This document shows positions 12,951 through 24,972 of a DNA stretch of 64,000 bases, piece after piece. The position numbers and the translations under genes are program-made. Location of the stretch: the NCBI RefSeq assembly GCF_021134715.1, contig NC_060022.1, positions 811,001 to 875,000 of the forward strand, given 5' to 3'. Position 1 is the stretch's first letter. Every line of letters begins with the position of its first letter. Source of the DNA: Daphnia pulex (lineage: Eukaryota; Arthropoda; Branchiopoda; Diplostraca; Daphniidae). A model generated the notes under the pieces. The model saw only the letters and a program-made list of their open reading frames with translations. It was not told the DNA's origin and searched no databases.

Positions 12951-14240
12951 AACACGACACCAAAGAACGGCCAATTGAACTTGTTGAAGAAAGATTTTTC
13001 ACCAGCATAGGCTGCAACAACGTGACACATCGGGCAGTAACTACGCGAACATAAACGATAAACCTATAACCGAAATGAAATAAATTAATCTTCAACATCA
13101 ATGGAAATGCTGTCAATGAAAAGACAAATATCACTTTATGTTATTTACAAGAGTTAAGCCTATAATCATAGTTATACCAATAAGAAAATTGTACATGTCA
13201 AATTCAACAGACTGGCTGAAAAAATCCATGTCTGAATTAGACTGGAATGAAGAAGAAGGTGAAGCTAAGACTTCAACTAGTTGTAAATCCTACTTGAAAA
13301 AATCAATTACTATCGTGGAATGAAGTCTCATGTGATGCTCACAAAAATGACAAGTATATAGCTAAACTACACATTCTCTCAGAATTATTCTTAGAACTGT
13401 TACAAAGGAATCTAGTTAACAAGCTTTACGAACAAGCAATACAATTAGAAAATTTGTTAAAATAATTACTTCACTGGTTCTTAAATGTTTCTTAATGGGA
13501 CTAAACATACAGCAGTACAGGAAGCACACCATTTACCTGCCGACTATATCATATCCATGTGAACATTGGGCAGTAACGAAGAAGCTCAGACTTCACCAGG
13601 CTGCTAATCCTATTTGGAAAAAAAAAAAAAATTACTATCAGAAAACAGAAGTGACAACATAATTACAGAAGATAAGTTTTAATATAGGACTACTGGACAA
13701 CCTACAATCCTTCAGGATTACTTTTAAAGGAATTACAGTTGGCAAGTTATTCCTATGTAAACTAGACTGAAAGTTCTACAACAGATGAGCAAAGAACTAG
13801 TCAACAACTAACAATACTGTATCTGTAGCATTCAGGTTAGAGAGTTGATCAACATAATTACTTTCATTGTTCCGAAGTGTGTTGTTCATTCTGTGAAGTG
13901 TTTTGTATGATATGAAACATATTACAGCTGGTACAGGTAGCAAGAAGAACACCTATTATCACCAGCTGGGCTGCAACAAACCCATCTGCACATATTGCAT
14001 TGGACTGACACAAAGAAGCTCAGAACTCGCCAGCCTGTTCTAAGAAATCTATGAAAAACAAATTCAATTAATCAAATACTCATCACAATAGTCAATTGCA
14101 AAATTACCTCAAGTGCGAGTAATAATTTGTCAGGGTCCGGCTATTTATATGCATTACTTGACATTGAACACATCACAACAGGGGCTGGCAGCAAATTAGC
14201 TCCAACTCCACACCAACATTTAAGGCTAAATTCTTCATCT
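12950..14240 (-). repeat. Diverged tandem repeat with exon-like modules
   Basis: At least three and probably four diverged copies of a 300-450 bp unit follow each other. Landmarks on the + strand are GGGCAGTAAC at about 13032 and 13568, and GAAGCTAAGACTTCA / GAAGCTCAGACTTCA / GAAGCTCAGAACTC at about 13261, 13581 and 14015. On the minus strand each conserved core is flanked by acceptor-like and donor-like sites, so it could be a set of duplicated exons of a noncoding or decayed gene. No long open frame links them. Confidence 0.5.
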
Positions 14241-14662
14241 TTTTGTTGCCATCTGTTAAAGTCAATAAAATTTCATTAGCTATGAATTTGGAAAGAGATG
14301 CAAACGTTTCCTCTTAACTGGAGTTTTAGAAGTAGTATATTGTATATACTAGTACTAACATTGATACGTTATTGAGTTATTGAACCATCTCCTCTTCAGG
14401 GGAGTCCTGGGCTGTTTCAAACATTTAGAACCATTGAATGCTTTTTTTTTTCAAACACGTTGTTGGGGGACGGGACACTCATGTCTCATGGATATCGCAG
14501 ATCCTACGATTGAGCAATCGATAAAAAAAGGACAACAGAAAATTGAAACGGCCATAATTGATAAATGCTCACAACAATAAAGCTTTTCAATGGATAAAAC
14601 TACGACGCTATTTTAAGTTTGCACTTGGCAGGCTTACCGTCAATGGTCTAATGTTTAATGCA

Positions 14663-15093
14663 CCATCAGTCCATCAGCCTTCAACCATGAAGAAGAATGA
14701 CAGGAGAAACAACGGAATAGGCTAACAGACCAAAATCTGATATCATGCTGAAGCCTGGCTGGAACTAAACCGCTTGGCGGCGCTGTGCGGTGGTAGGGCA
14801 GTTTTGCAAAGCAGTGGGAACTGGGAAGGGAAAAAAAGATTCAAATAGTCATTTCGAGAACATAAATTCACTTCTTCATAAAACAAATTAACTTAAGCTA
14901 TGTTGAAAATTCAATAAAACTTTGCTACAGTAGCTAACTTCTACTAATGTTGTAAACACAAAAAGTAAAACTGCCCTACCACCACTCAGCGCCGCCAAGC
15001 GGTTTAGTTCCAGCCGGCTTCAGCATGATATCAAACTCTTAGTACGTCGTTGTTTCTCCTGTCTTTCACTTCACGCTTCAACTGACAGGTGAC
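14663..15093. repeat. Long inverted repeat, MITE-like (about 430 bp)
   Basis: A near-perfect core pair of about 65-70 bp starts TGATATCATGCTGAAGCC at 14738 and ends with its complement at 15033. It includes the G+C-rich block CCGCTTGGCGGCGCTG. Outside the core, GACAGGAGAAACAACG near 14699 pairs with CGTTGTTTCTCCTGTC near 15048, and weaker pairing continues to about 14663 and 15093. The internal 150 bp is A+T-rich and noncoding. No transposase is present. Confidence 0.78.
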
Positions 15094-15115
15094 AGCAAAC
15101 CAAGAAGAAGGTAGG

Positions 15116-15150
15116 GGCTAAAGGGCTAGCGCTAGCCCTATGCCCTTTAG
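15116..15150. repeat. Short palindrome
   Basis: GGGCTAGCGCTAGCCC is a perfect palindrome, nested in an outer CTAAAGGG...CCCTTTAG pair. It lies just outside the preceding inverted repeat. Function unknown. Confidence 0.7.
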
Positions 15151-16023
15151 TCCAAATCCGACAACAATTTTCCATGACTGCCGCCAGATGACCCATATCT
15201 CGACGATTTCGCCATCTAGGGTGGTCAATTTGAGTAAAAGTTTTATTTTACTAAACGGTTTAACGATTTAACGGACACGCTTGTGTTCAGTGTAGCCTAA
15301 TGCATGCATACATAATAATCTTCAATGAATAAATTTTTTCCTCGAATCTAACGGCCTGCACTTGCGATGCAGATGCATCTTGAGGCAGATTCCGTATCCT
15401 CACGCGTCAATGGAAAATTATACAATACATGGCCGGATGGCCCGGGCCATGGCCTTCTTCAAAATCATCAAAGAGAAATTCTGAAACATTACTCATTAGG
15501 GAAAAAAAGGAAAACTTCGTGGTTTTATTACGGTTGCGTGATTTTGGAGAATGTGAAAGAGAAATTGAAATATATCTTTCGTATGCATCAAGTAAAATTT
15601 AGTTATGATTAATATTGCGCTTATTTTAGCATTGATTATATTTATTCATTTTGATCTGTCTTGTGAAGCCGATATTTACAAAATGAGAAACTTTTATTTC
15701 ATTTATTTCTCTTCCCTTTGATTGAATATTTTAATCAATAATGCATTAATAAAAAGTGGGTGCTTACCGGTGCTTACTCCTACTTAGTAATTGGCAATGG
15801 TGCGATATCACCTGAGAATGACAGAATGCTGACTGCTGTTGCTTTTAGCAGTAAGCTACTAAAGGTAAACGAACATTGAGAAAACAACTCTCTCTCTCTT
15901 GTTAGATTCAGCAGCGGTTTGTTCAATTATATATCTGCTATACTTTCACTTTCTATTCGTAACTCGTAAGTGCTTTCAAGTGTGATAACGGAAAACTTTT
16001 TGAAGGCAGCCATCGTCTGAGAA
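15151..16023 (+). other. Intergenic and 5' leader of the CRAL-TRIO gene
   Basis: No supported coding gene. An 81-codon open frame at 15367-15612 has no recognisable motif. The last 150 bp before the ATG at 16024 contain a CTCTCTCTCTC tract and probably the promoter and leader of the next gene. Confidence 0.45.
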
Positions 16024-16890
16024 ATGAGTTCTCAAGCTAATTTTGAGCAAAACTTTAAGGAACTAAAAAATCGATTAAAGTTGATATCTGACGCTGATCC
16101 TGATCAGGTATAGTATTTTTTTACTCAAATATCCTAATTTGATAGCAAATAAACCTGAGTTTTTTATTTTTAAGTACCATAATGACCATTCACTTACACG
16201 ATATTTGAAAGCATTCAAGACTGTTGATGCAGCTTTTCAGGTATAGTAAATCATCATTGTAAAAAAACGGCTGATTAACTATTTGTTGTTTTTTAAGGCT
16301 ATCCTGAAAACCAACAAGTGGAAAAAAGAGTACAATGTTGCAGCACTTACAGAGGACCATCCAACTATCAAAAATAACTTGGCTCTGAAAAAAGCCAGGG
16401 TACTTCGTCACAGGGATATGCAAGGTCGATCAGTCATTTACATTCCTGCAAAGAACCATAGTGTAAATGATAGGGAAATTGATGAGCTGACTCAATTTAT
16501 TGTCTTTTGTCTAGTAAGAAGCAAATTACCCACAACAATTACTGCTGCACTTTTACAAATCTAATTGAAATTATTATTTAGGAAGAAGCTTCCAAGAAGT
16601 CATTTGAAGATGTAATTGACAATTTCTGCATTGTCTTTGATCTCAAAAACTTTTCATTGACCTGTATGGACTACCCTCTAATTAAGAACATTATTTGGCT
16701 GTTGAGTAGACACTATCCTGAAAGATTGGGAGTGTGTCTCATCTACAATGCACCCACCGTATTTTCTGGTTGCTGGGCCATTATTCGTGGTTGGTTGGAT
16801 GAGAATACATCAAGCAAAGTCACCTTTGTTAATTCAGAAGAGGATTTGTGTCAGTATTTGATACCCGACATTCTTCCAACAGACATGTAA
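16024..16890 (+). CDS. CRAL-TRIO (Sec14-like) lipid-binding protein, 224 aa
   Basis: Four phase-consistent exons: 16024-16107, 16175-16240, 16298-16513, 16582-16890. The product is 224 residues. The N-terminal third has the helical feature LTRYLKAFKTVDAAFQAIL typical of CRAL-TRIO N domains. The rest carries lipid-pocket features: RDMQGRSVIYIPAKN, then the DLKNFSL strand, then the YPERLGVCLIYNAP helix-strand, then FVNSEEDLCQYLIPD. Family members bind hydrophobic ligands such as phosphoinositides, retinoids or tocopherol and move them between membranes. The ligand here is unknown. It lacks a GOLD domain, signal peptide or membrane segment, so it should be cytosolic. The ATG follows a plausible leader. 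Confidence 0.92.
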
Positions 16891-17711
16891 CTGAATCATA
16901 TTGTTGACTAGATGCATGATCTTTCATATAGGGTGACTCCTCATGTTAATTTAAAATACTATGAATTTTTAGATAAATGTAATTTTTTTTTTTACATTTG
17001 CTTATTTGATAACAGTTGCTTGTTGTCTCACCACACCCATATGACCAAACTTATGGGGCTTTAAGCTTCAATCTCTTTCTTACAGTGGTAACCTGATACA
17101 CCTGTCTCCTACCTGCATGTTGTGGCACACTTTCATTAACCCATTCTGAGATTATTATCCCTGAAGTTTGCTGTTACTGTCTGCCTTGGACAAATGACTG
17201 CCAAAATATTTCAACCAAGGAAAGAAATAGATTCATATATATTTACCACAATACACAGCCGTACAAATAATCAAAACAACAACCGGTTTTACTTTACTTT
17301 TTCTGTGGAAGCCAGAGAGACGAAAAAATGGGAGGTCGCATCATTAACAAAATATTTTTATCAATATCTTGAACAAATTTTATTATCTTATTATTTTTTT
17401 TTTTTTATTAAACAGCGACAAGGCGAACGCCTAATTGGAAAATAAAACACGATGAAAAACGGGTGGTTAAAAATGTGCGCACGAAGTTTGAAAACAGAAG
17501 GAAGCGGTGATCTTACAGATCTCGTTAGATCTCCTCCTCCTCACTTGCAGAACCATCGCTCTCCTCAACTCACGTTGACGAAGCTCGTCACACATCAATT
17601 GTTGCTTCTTCCATTGGCTCATTTGCTACTTGGTTCACTGAATAAATAAATTACAGCGTAAAGAGGAGGAAGTAAAAAATAATTTCGATTCTCCTAATTG
17701 ATGAGCGACCA
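16891..17711. other. Convergent 3' ends of the CRAL-TRIO and Stim genes
   Basis: No supported gene. This holds the 3' UTRs of the flanking converging genes. An AATAAA at 17441 (+) and a minus-strand AATAAA near 17405 could be polyadenylation signals, but neither is assigned. Confidence 0.5.
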
Positions 17712-20700
17712 TCAGGTCTTATTCTTGTTGCGCTTGACGAAACTGGGAAATTGGAATCGTTGCTTTTTCTTGAGCTTGCGGCTCTCTTCGTCGTTGGATG
17801 GAAGGCTTGAATCAGTCGAGACGTTTTCCTCTTGTCCGCTCTCGGCTTCCACCTGCTGTGCCATAGCATTCTGGTAGGTTACATCTAGTGCCGACTCAGA
17901 ATGCGAAGTCTTCCTCAACAAAAATTGAATTTGCTCAAGTACAAAATGTGCGTTTCATGGATTAAAAATTACTACCTTAAAAACTGGTGTTGGATCGTGG
18001 ATGTCTTGCGAGAACGCTTTAGTAGGAAAGCTAGTTCGAGTATTCAATTTGGTGGGTAATAAGGGGCTCTTTCCAACGTTTTCCACATTTTGACTCGGAG
18101 TCACAACCGCTGGCCTGGATATCGGGTGAAAAAAAAGAATGACAAATCGTTTCGCAATTAGAAAATGAATACTTTTCCAATATTGGTAACGTTTTTGGAA
18201 CTGCCCCAGGGGAAGACTCAATTTTAGGAAGACTAATGGGCTTTGATTGAGTAACGTTCGATAAAGCCACAGCGCGGGATGGAATGACGGTGACATCATC
18301 CTCGGCGTTTGTTCCAACGGAAACGATCGATCCGTCGAAAGCTGAATCTTTGCTGTCCTCTCGATGCTTCAAACGCTGACGGATGACTACGTCTCCGCTA
18401 ACAGCTGGCACAGACACTGTCGGTGTCTTGGGTAACTCTGAGAGCGAGACCGAATGGGACGACAGTCCGTTGCCTGCTAAAAAGACGAATTATTATAAGC
18501 AACAATTTCTACAACTACAATTTCTCATAAGTTCCAAGCGCCATAGTTACAAACAGAAAAAGCCCCCAAAGCAGTTCGTAAAACGGAAAAGAAAACGACA
18601 AATATTTAAACAAAAACAAAAATCTGGTCGTTCGCGACTAGACACTACCGTAACTGTTTATGAGGGCGGATGCTGATTCTAGCGATACGCTGCTATCGCG
18701 CTTGAGTAGAGGATATTTTCTATTGTGGAAATGCTGGCCAGGGCGGTTACCAGTAGCGTTATTTCGCCCGTCCGAGAAGGGTAGAAGGGCAGCAGCAGTG
18801 GCGGTGGGTGGTCCGGCAGCTGAAGAGAGGAAGACAACAGTTGATGTCGATACTAATTGCTTCAGGGCTGCATTGCGTTCGATGGGAAAACCGAAAACAA
18901 ATGACCCAGTCACCGAAGAAGAACAGAGCGAGAACAGAGAGAGAGAGAGAGCGAGCGATATAGAGAGAAAAGAGGATTCAACGAGAAACCAAGCCAGAAT
19001 AATGGAAGTCGTAAAGAGAGGACATTTGCGGGTAGAAAAAGAGAAAAAAAGCGACATCATGAGCTGTTAAAAGGGACCGAAAAAGCTGACTAAACCGCCA
19101 GTACACCACCGATGGCGAACGAACGATTGTACCTGCGCAAGAGCTGACCATACTGCCCGTTTCGTCGATATCCTCCTCAAAAGTTCCGCCGTGACGAGCT
19201 GATGTAAAAAGTAAGTTATGCCATGCTTTATTCAGAACCCTCCTTCAACAATTTTTCATTACAGGGATTGAAAACGACGAAACGCGAAGAATTTAATCCG
19301 CTGCGCAATAAAGTTTCAAGGTAGCTCAGCCCTGGATTGGTGGAAATAGAAAAGCCACACAGCGATTCGATCTGCCTCCAACGGGTGGTGCGTTCCTGCA
19401 AGTCTTGTTTGACTTCCATCAGGGACGACCTTGTGAATAAAAACAAAAACCAACGGGTAAGCAGCGCTGGGGTTGCAGTCAACAAAAATAGTGATTTACC
19501 TAGCTTCCAATATGCTTTTATCGACATCGTCGATGGCACGGCCGTGAGTAGATACAAAGGAAGCCACGAAGCTTGACCGTTTTCTGTTCAATTTCTCACA
19601 CTAAAAGAAAAAGGACTATTTGAATAAAGAATTTCAAAGGAATGAAAGGAAGTAACAATCAAATTTACGGCATCTTTAGCTTGTTCGAGTTGTTTTTCTG
19701 CCTGCAGCCGTTTCTTGTTATAAACACGCTGTTCCAGTTCGTATGTCAACTGCAACCAGTGCTGGAGATCCACGGGAGGAGTCCAGCACAGCCTGTCTTC
19801 CAGCTCACCTTCAGCTCGTTGCAACTCTCCGCGTAAAATATCAACCTCTTCCCTGAGACGTCTGAGTTCAAGTTCCGCCAGTGGGTCGGGTTGATATAAA
19901 CTGGCGTTGCTACCTCGTACCTCCTCCTCCAACTTCCGCTCTAACTGCTGTTTCTCGGAGAGAGTTATGTCTTGCTCCTGACGGGCGTGCTGTAACTTGA
20001 CCTAAGGAAAAAGGAAACGAAACATATTAAGTCAAAACATACCCGATACTAAAACCATATTATAACCAACCTGGAGTTCTTGGAGTTCCTTTTCTGCTGA
20101 GGACAGGATTTCCATATGCTCCATCAATTTGTTAAGGTGCTGTTTAGAATGCCGGTTGCTTTTGTACGTGTACAGGGCACCGGCCAAAGCAAGGACCAAC
20201 AATGTGATGAGCGTCACATCTTTAACATAGTTGCTGCTGTCCTTGGGAGTGCCGAACAATACCACATCCATAGCTTTGACAGCGATCTTTTGTCGATGGA
20301 TGGGATCCTTGATGCCAAGTACGCCCGAAATGTAGAGGACATTGTTCACGGCAAGCCTAGAAAAAGGGAAGAAAGTGAAGTAACTCTCAAAAGACCGGTA
20401 ACATGACCATAAATGGGTGTAAGGGTGCTAGCCAGTTAATTACCTTGGCAGTTTGGTGCCGTCAATGTTGTGTTGTTGGAACTGCGAGACGTATTGTGGC
20501 AGCTGTACGAAATGGCTCAGCCATTCGGTTGTTTGCTCGATGGTCCAGTTATGCACCTCAGAGCGGGTCCAAATGTCCCACAACTCTCGGACCGAGATGT
20601 GCATATCGTCGTCACGGTGGAAAGCTTTTTGTCGCCGTTCGTGTCCGCCTTCATAGTGCAACTCTTCTCGTAGGAACTGTACATCGCCGAACAAAACAAG

Positions 20701-22234
20701 AGTGAAGATTAATCCAGCTAGAGCGCACACGGATAAGAAATTCATTCTCTGACACATTGGAAATGCTACCCAACGTCCATGTTTTTGTTTGGCACGAGTC
20801 GTATCGTGGCTGTGATTGAAAAATCCAACCGTGGACAGACTGATCAATAAGACGACGCGAACTGAGCTAGCGCCCAGCTAGGACTAAAAATAAAGTAACA
20901 AATTTTAAAATCTTCTCACGCGCCCCGGAACCACGTTTTTTGGGCAAGCCGCCAGTACGAAAACCTGCGCGGGAAGCAACCGTGTTTGTTTTTACTCCCC
21001 ACGTTGAATTCCGAGCAATTAACGGTCTGCATCAAGCCTACTGATTCGGTTACATCTCGATAATAATAAATTCGTTGGTCTTCATCTCTTTGATGGTGGT
21101 CCATTCATTTCGAATTTGCATCTTTTTCACTAGTTGCTTGATGGAGAGAACAAAGAAATTACGCAATGCATGTCGCATAATCCCAAATAAGAATAACGAG
21201 GTCTGATCGTATGACTCGGTGCTTGTTTTGTCTCGCTCTCTTTCTGGCTATCCCGCCAAAACCGCCAGATAGCCGGGATAAGTTGCTTCAGGTTTTTTTT
21301 GTTTCCCTATTACCACAACTAGTTGAAATTGCTTTTCTAAATCTAAATGGCCTTTTTTGACTTTTGTCAACAAACTGCACTCAATAATGAAAAGCTTTCA
21401 ACTCAGTTTCGAAAATGAGATTTGACGTCCGGCTGATAAGCGCTAGGTGGCAACCAGAGGATTTCCCATTTTTACTAAATTGATATCTGCCGCCTATGAA
21501 TGCTTAATAACTCAAAGAAGTGGTACGTACCTCGTCAGACTCTGAAAGGTCAATGTTGCCGTTTGCGTCGTCATCTAGCTTTCCGTGCAAAGTGCGGATA
21601 GCTTCCAAATTGAGACGCTCTGCATCGGATAACCTTGCGGCCAAACAGGAATACTCGTCGAAACATGGTGTTGCTTGACTATTACCTGTTTGATTAAACG
21701 AGTGGATATCACGTGCTCTAGAGTATACCGATGACGCATTTAGTGTTAGCTCAGATGGAGCAGACTCCTCCATCATCATCACAGACACACCACACAAAGA
21801 GAGAGAGAGAGAGAAACATCCTTGGCCTCCTTCTATTGGTTGAATCTTTTCAAGGTGGCAGAGTCATTCCATAAGAAACAGAGACTATTTACAGCTAGCA
21901 CAATCTCAACAGCTGCTATAACTTGGTCTATATACATTCACTCTCTACGTTTCAAATAAGGATTTTGTTCTTAAATCTGATTAGCGTACAGTTGTGCAAG
22001 ACAGTTAACTGAGTTGATAGTCATTGCAAATCTTCACATACCTTGCGTATAAGGTTTCCAGATGTTGGCAGCCAATGGAACAGTTATTACATCATTCTTT
22101 ACTTTCTTAACAGATGAATCTGGACGACTGGGATATGTTATATCGCTTTGAACACCGCTATTGATAAGTGACACTATGCAAAAGATGTTAGTAAAACATT
22201 CAATTAAGGAAAATCTGACGTGGGTTTTCCCCAT
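17712..22234 (-). CDS. Stim: Stromal interaction molecule (STIM), ER calcium sensor, about 834 aa
   Basis: Twelve exons on the minus strand, 5' to 3': 22234-22042, 21820-21531, 20676-20444, 20356-20071, 20001-19669, 19600-19500, 19429-19263, 19198-19133, 18819-18649, 18476-18173, 18114-17976, 17933-17712. All junction phases agree. STIM senses ER luminal calcium and opens plasma-membrane Orai channels. The N-terminus looks like a signal peptide. A canonical EF-hand loop DDDANGNIDLSE sits near residue 147, followed by the luminal SAM domain (SEVHNWTIEQTTEWLSHFV), one membrane span near 285-302 (VTLITLLVLALAGALYTY), and a long coiled coil. The Orai-activating segment includes WLQLTYELEQRVYNKKRLQA and RWRQIESLCGFSI. 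The tail ends in a Lys/Arg-rich stretch (RKLKKKQRFQFPSF), as in STIMs that bind phosphoinositides. The junction into exon 2 (CCAAG|GATG) has a weak pyrimidine tract and is the least certain part. Confidence 0.93.
21797..21813. repeat. GA/CT microsatellite inside predicted Stim exon 2
   Basis: An uninterrupted GA run on the + strand reads as alternating Ser-Leu codons on the Stim strand in the predicted frame. It could instead be the pyrimidine tract of an acceptor further downstream. Confidence 0.7.
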
Positions 22235-22876
22235 GTCGGTGTAGGAGTGGTGGAGCCAAACAACTGATTCATATATCACAAGGAAATATACCAAACACGT
22301 TCGATTCGAGAGGAGAATTCACAACTAATGAAAACCGTTCATGGCACATCGCTCGGGAAACCAGACATACGTAAACTAGTGATAGTGAGTGAACGTCCCA
22401 GCAATGTAATCGTTAACTCGTTGCCAACACAGAAACCTGCCATCTAGTATCGTTCATTTGATTTTTCACAATCGTCAAACCATCTGTGTTTCAATTCTTG
22501 AACCAATCAACAAAAATGTAAAAATAAAATTTAAAAAATATCAAAAATAAAAAAATTCAGAGTAAATATTTACTACCTTTGTATTCATGATAATTTCTAT
22601 CATGAATCATTTGTATTATTACTTAATTATCTTTCTTACGTAAAAATGGATATTTTTGTTTTTGTAACTAAGAAAAATTGCCGCTAGATGTCGATGGAGT
22701 TTAGTTTGTTATCCGAACATGTGCTACAGTCAAATTCAAAAACGACAAAATTTCCAATTCTGTCCTCTAAAAAACCACGTCCCAATTACAAACACTTTAA
22801 TTTATACGAATCAGTTTGATTATTAAAAAAAATAAAACTACTTTTTATACACCTTTGATTCGGATGTGACGCAATC
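22235..22876. promoter_or_regulatory. Divergent promoter region between Stim and the F-box/WD gene
   Basis: 642 bp separate the predicted start codons of two divergently transcribed genes, so both promoters must lie here or in upstream untranslated exons. The sequence is A+T-rich. No TATA box or initiator was assigned with confidence. Confidence 0.5.
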
Positions 22877-24972
22877 ATGGATGTGGTAGATGATACCATT
22901 CCTTGGCCTTTTGGTATCGCAATTAATCCTCTACTCATGTTTCTTTATTTAAAACAATTTTTTTCTTCATTAGATAAACAGAATATTATGAAGAAAATAC
23001 TTGGATACTTGGATTATGAATGTCTCAGACATGCTGATGATGTTTGTCTAAGCTGGAAGAAGATTATTGCCGATGAAAAGCTCTGGGAGAAACTTCTTCA
23101 AAGGAATGTATGTATCACTGTTATAACTTTACAAATACTAATTCAAATCTGTCTCTATTGTGAATTTAATATATATTTCAATAAATTTCTGTTCATGTCT
23201 GTATGCCAATCTCCATATATAGGTACAGCAGATACCAGATTGGGGGAAAATGGAACAAGTTCTAAGATTAAGAAACTCTGCTATATTTCTATTGCCTTTT
23301 AAAGATAGCTTTGAATATCAAAAGGAAGTTTGCTGTCAAATAGGGGATTCAATCAAGGTGATTTTCTAAACAAGTTTATTTTTTCCCCTCAAGTTAATAT
23401 TTGGACCTACAAAACATGTTTGGTAGAAACTTAAATCAAACTGGATAAATGGAATAAACACTGGCACGAATTACTCTTTCAACACAACTCCTACCAAAGC
23501 AAGAGCAAATAAGCCTATTCATTTGTCCATGAACCAACGTTGGATAATAAGAGTTTCGCCGAACGGACGAATCAGCACCAGAAACCGATGGGCGCCAGAA
23601 GAAGAGCATGTAACAACACATTCTTTGACTCCATCATTTATTTTATTGTTTTAGCTAATGAAAATGACTTCAATTGCCCGGAATAGGTTGCCAAATTGTT
23701 GCCTGACAGAAGAATCCCAATTGATGACGCTGAACGACATCCAATCATTGAATCAGTTCAGTTTAACGACGAACTCTTTGCTGCAGTCGGGGTAGTAGGA
23801 ACCCGTACAATAGTATTCATATTCGAAGTAAAAGAGCATGAAGCGGAGTCTACACTGGTAATCAGCGAACTACTATTCTATACTCATACTTAATACCTGT
23901 CCAATTAAATCAAACATTTCCAAACAGTTAAAATGTGTTGCATGGAGGAAAATTGAAGACACGGCAGCTACCGATCATGTTTACAACTTTGATTCCAAAA
24001 ACTGCATTCGCTTAAAAGGCGACCTACTCCTTCTTTGCGGGAGAAAGGTAAAGAGCTCCTAACGTTTTCTTTTGCAATTTGTATGAAATTTGAACTTTGA
24101 AATAATAAATGATTACTTACAATTGAAAAGATAGCAGATCAGTCGACGGTAGTCACCTTGATGAACGTAAAAGAACTGAGAACCATTTACAAACATAAAG
24201 AAGTCACGAGTCGTGTCGGCCAACTGACTGACTTTGCGGTTGACGACTGGTGCGTGGTCTTACTCTTCGGGAGAAAAGAAACTCCGCGTGCACCACGAAT
24301 GAATCGATACATGTTGCAGATACGGGATACGGCTTCATTTGAGTTCCTCCAATCTTTCGTGTTGCCCATCATTCATTCTGATGTTTGTCGTTTCGACTAT
24401 TCGCGCGGATTTGTTGTTACTGGATCAGACGATAGTCGTGTCAGGTTAGTTTCCTTTCATTTAACCGGTTTTTCACACGACTGATGTGTTTCTTTGATTA
24501 GGATTTGGAATGTGTCCGAAGGAACATGCGATGGAGACTTCCAGCACGGCTGCAAGACCCTTTCTTCACTCAAGTTTGTTGATTCAACAAGTTTCATGGG
24601 AGGGTGACTTTTGTTTTAATCAGACCCGTCCAAATTGTCTTTAGAATCGTTGCGGACAGACTTATTCTGACGTGTGATGGTGGGGGCATTGTCAAGTTGT
24701 GGAGATTGGACGCAGCAATGAATCCCGAGACTCGTGATGACCCTTCTAGCGTCTTGCTCAAAACCCTTGATGCTCCGCTTCCACCCTACTGGACATTTCG
24801 CCAAGTCAAATGCTTGGCCATGCAAGCGGACGAATTTCAAATCGCGCTAGTTTTACAGTACGACACCAAGTCGCCCACACTTTACGTCATGGATTTCTTC
24901 GCCGAGGACGAGATGAATGAGAGCGGATGTCCGACAAAGAAACGAAGAAATCGTAAACGCCGTCTCGTGTAA
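22877..24972 (+). CDS. F-box/WD-repeat protein, about 507 aa
   Basis: Nine phase-consistent exons: 22877-22913, 22974-23107, 23223-23357, 23427-23609, 23687-23857, 23928-24047, 24131-24444, 24502-24603, 24645-24972. Residues 13-54 match the F-box pattern (IMKKILGYLDYECLRHADDV then CLSWKKII...LW), which in relatives binds Skp1. The C-terminal two thirds has degenerate WD repeats, the clearest being GSDDSRVRIWNVSEGTC and CDGGGIVKLWRLD. Such proteins are substrate receptors of SCF ubiquitin ligases. The substrate is unknown and no orthologue name is assigned. The tail KKRRNRKRRLV is basic and could act in nuclear localisation. Confidence 0.88.
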
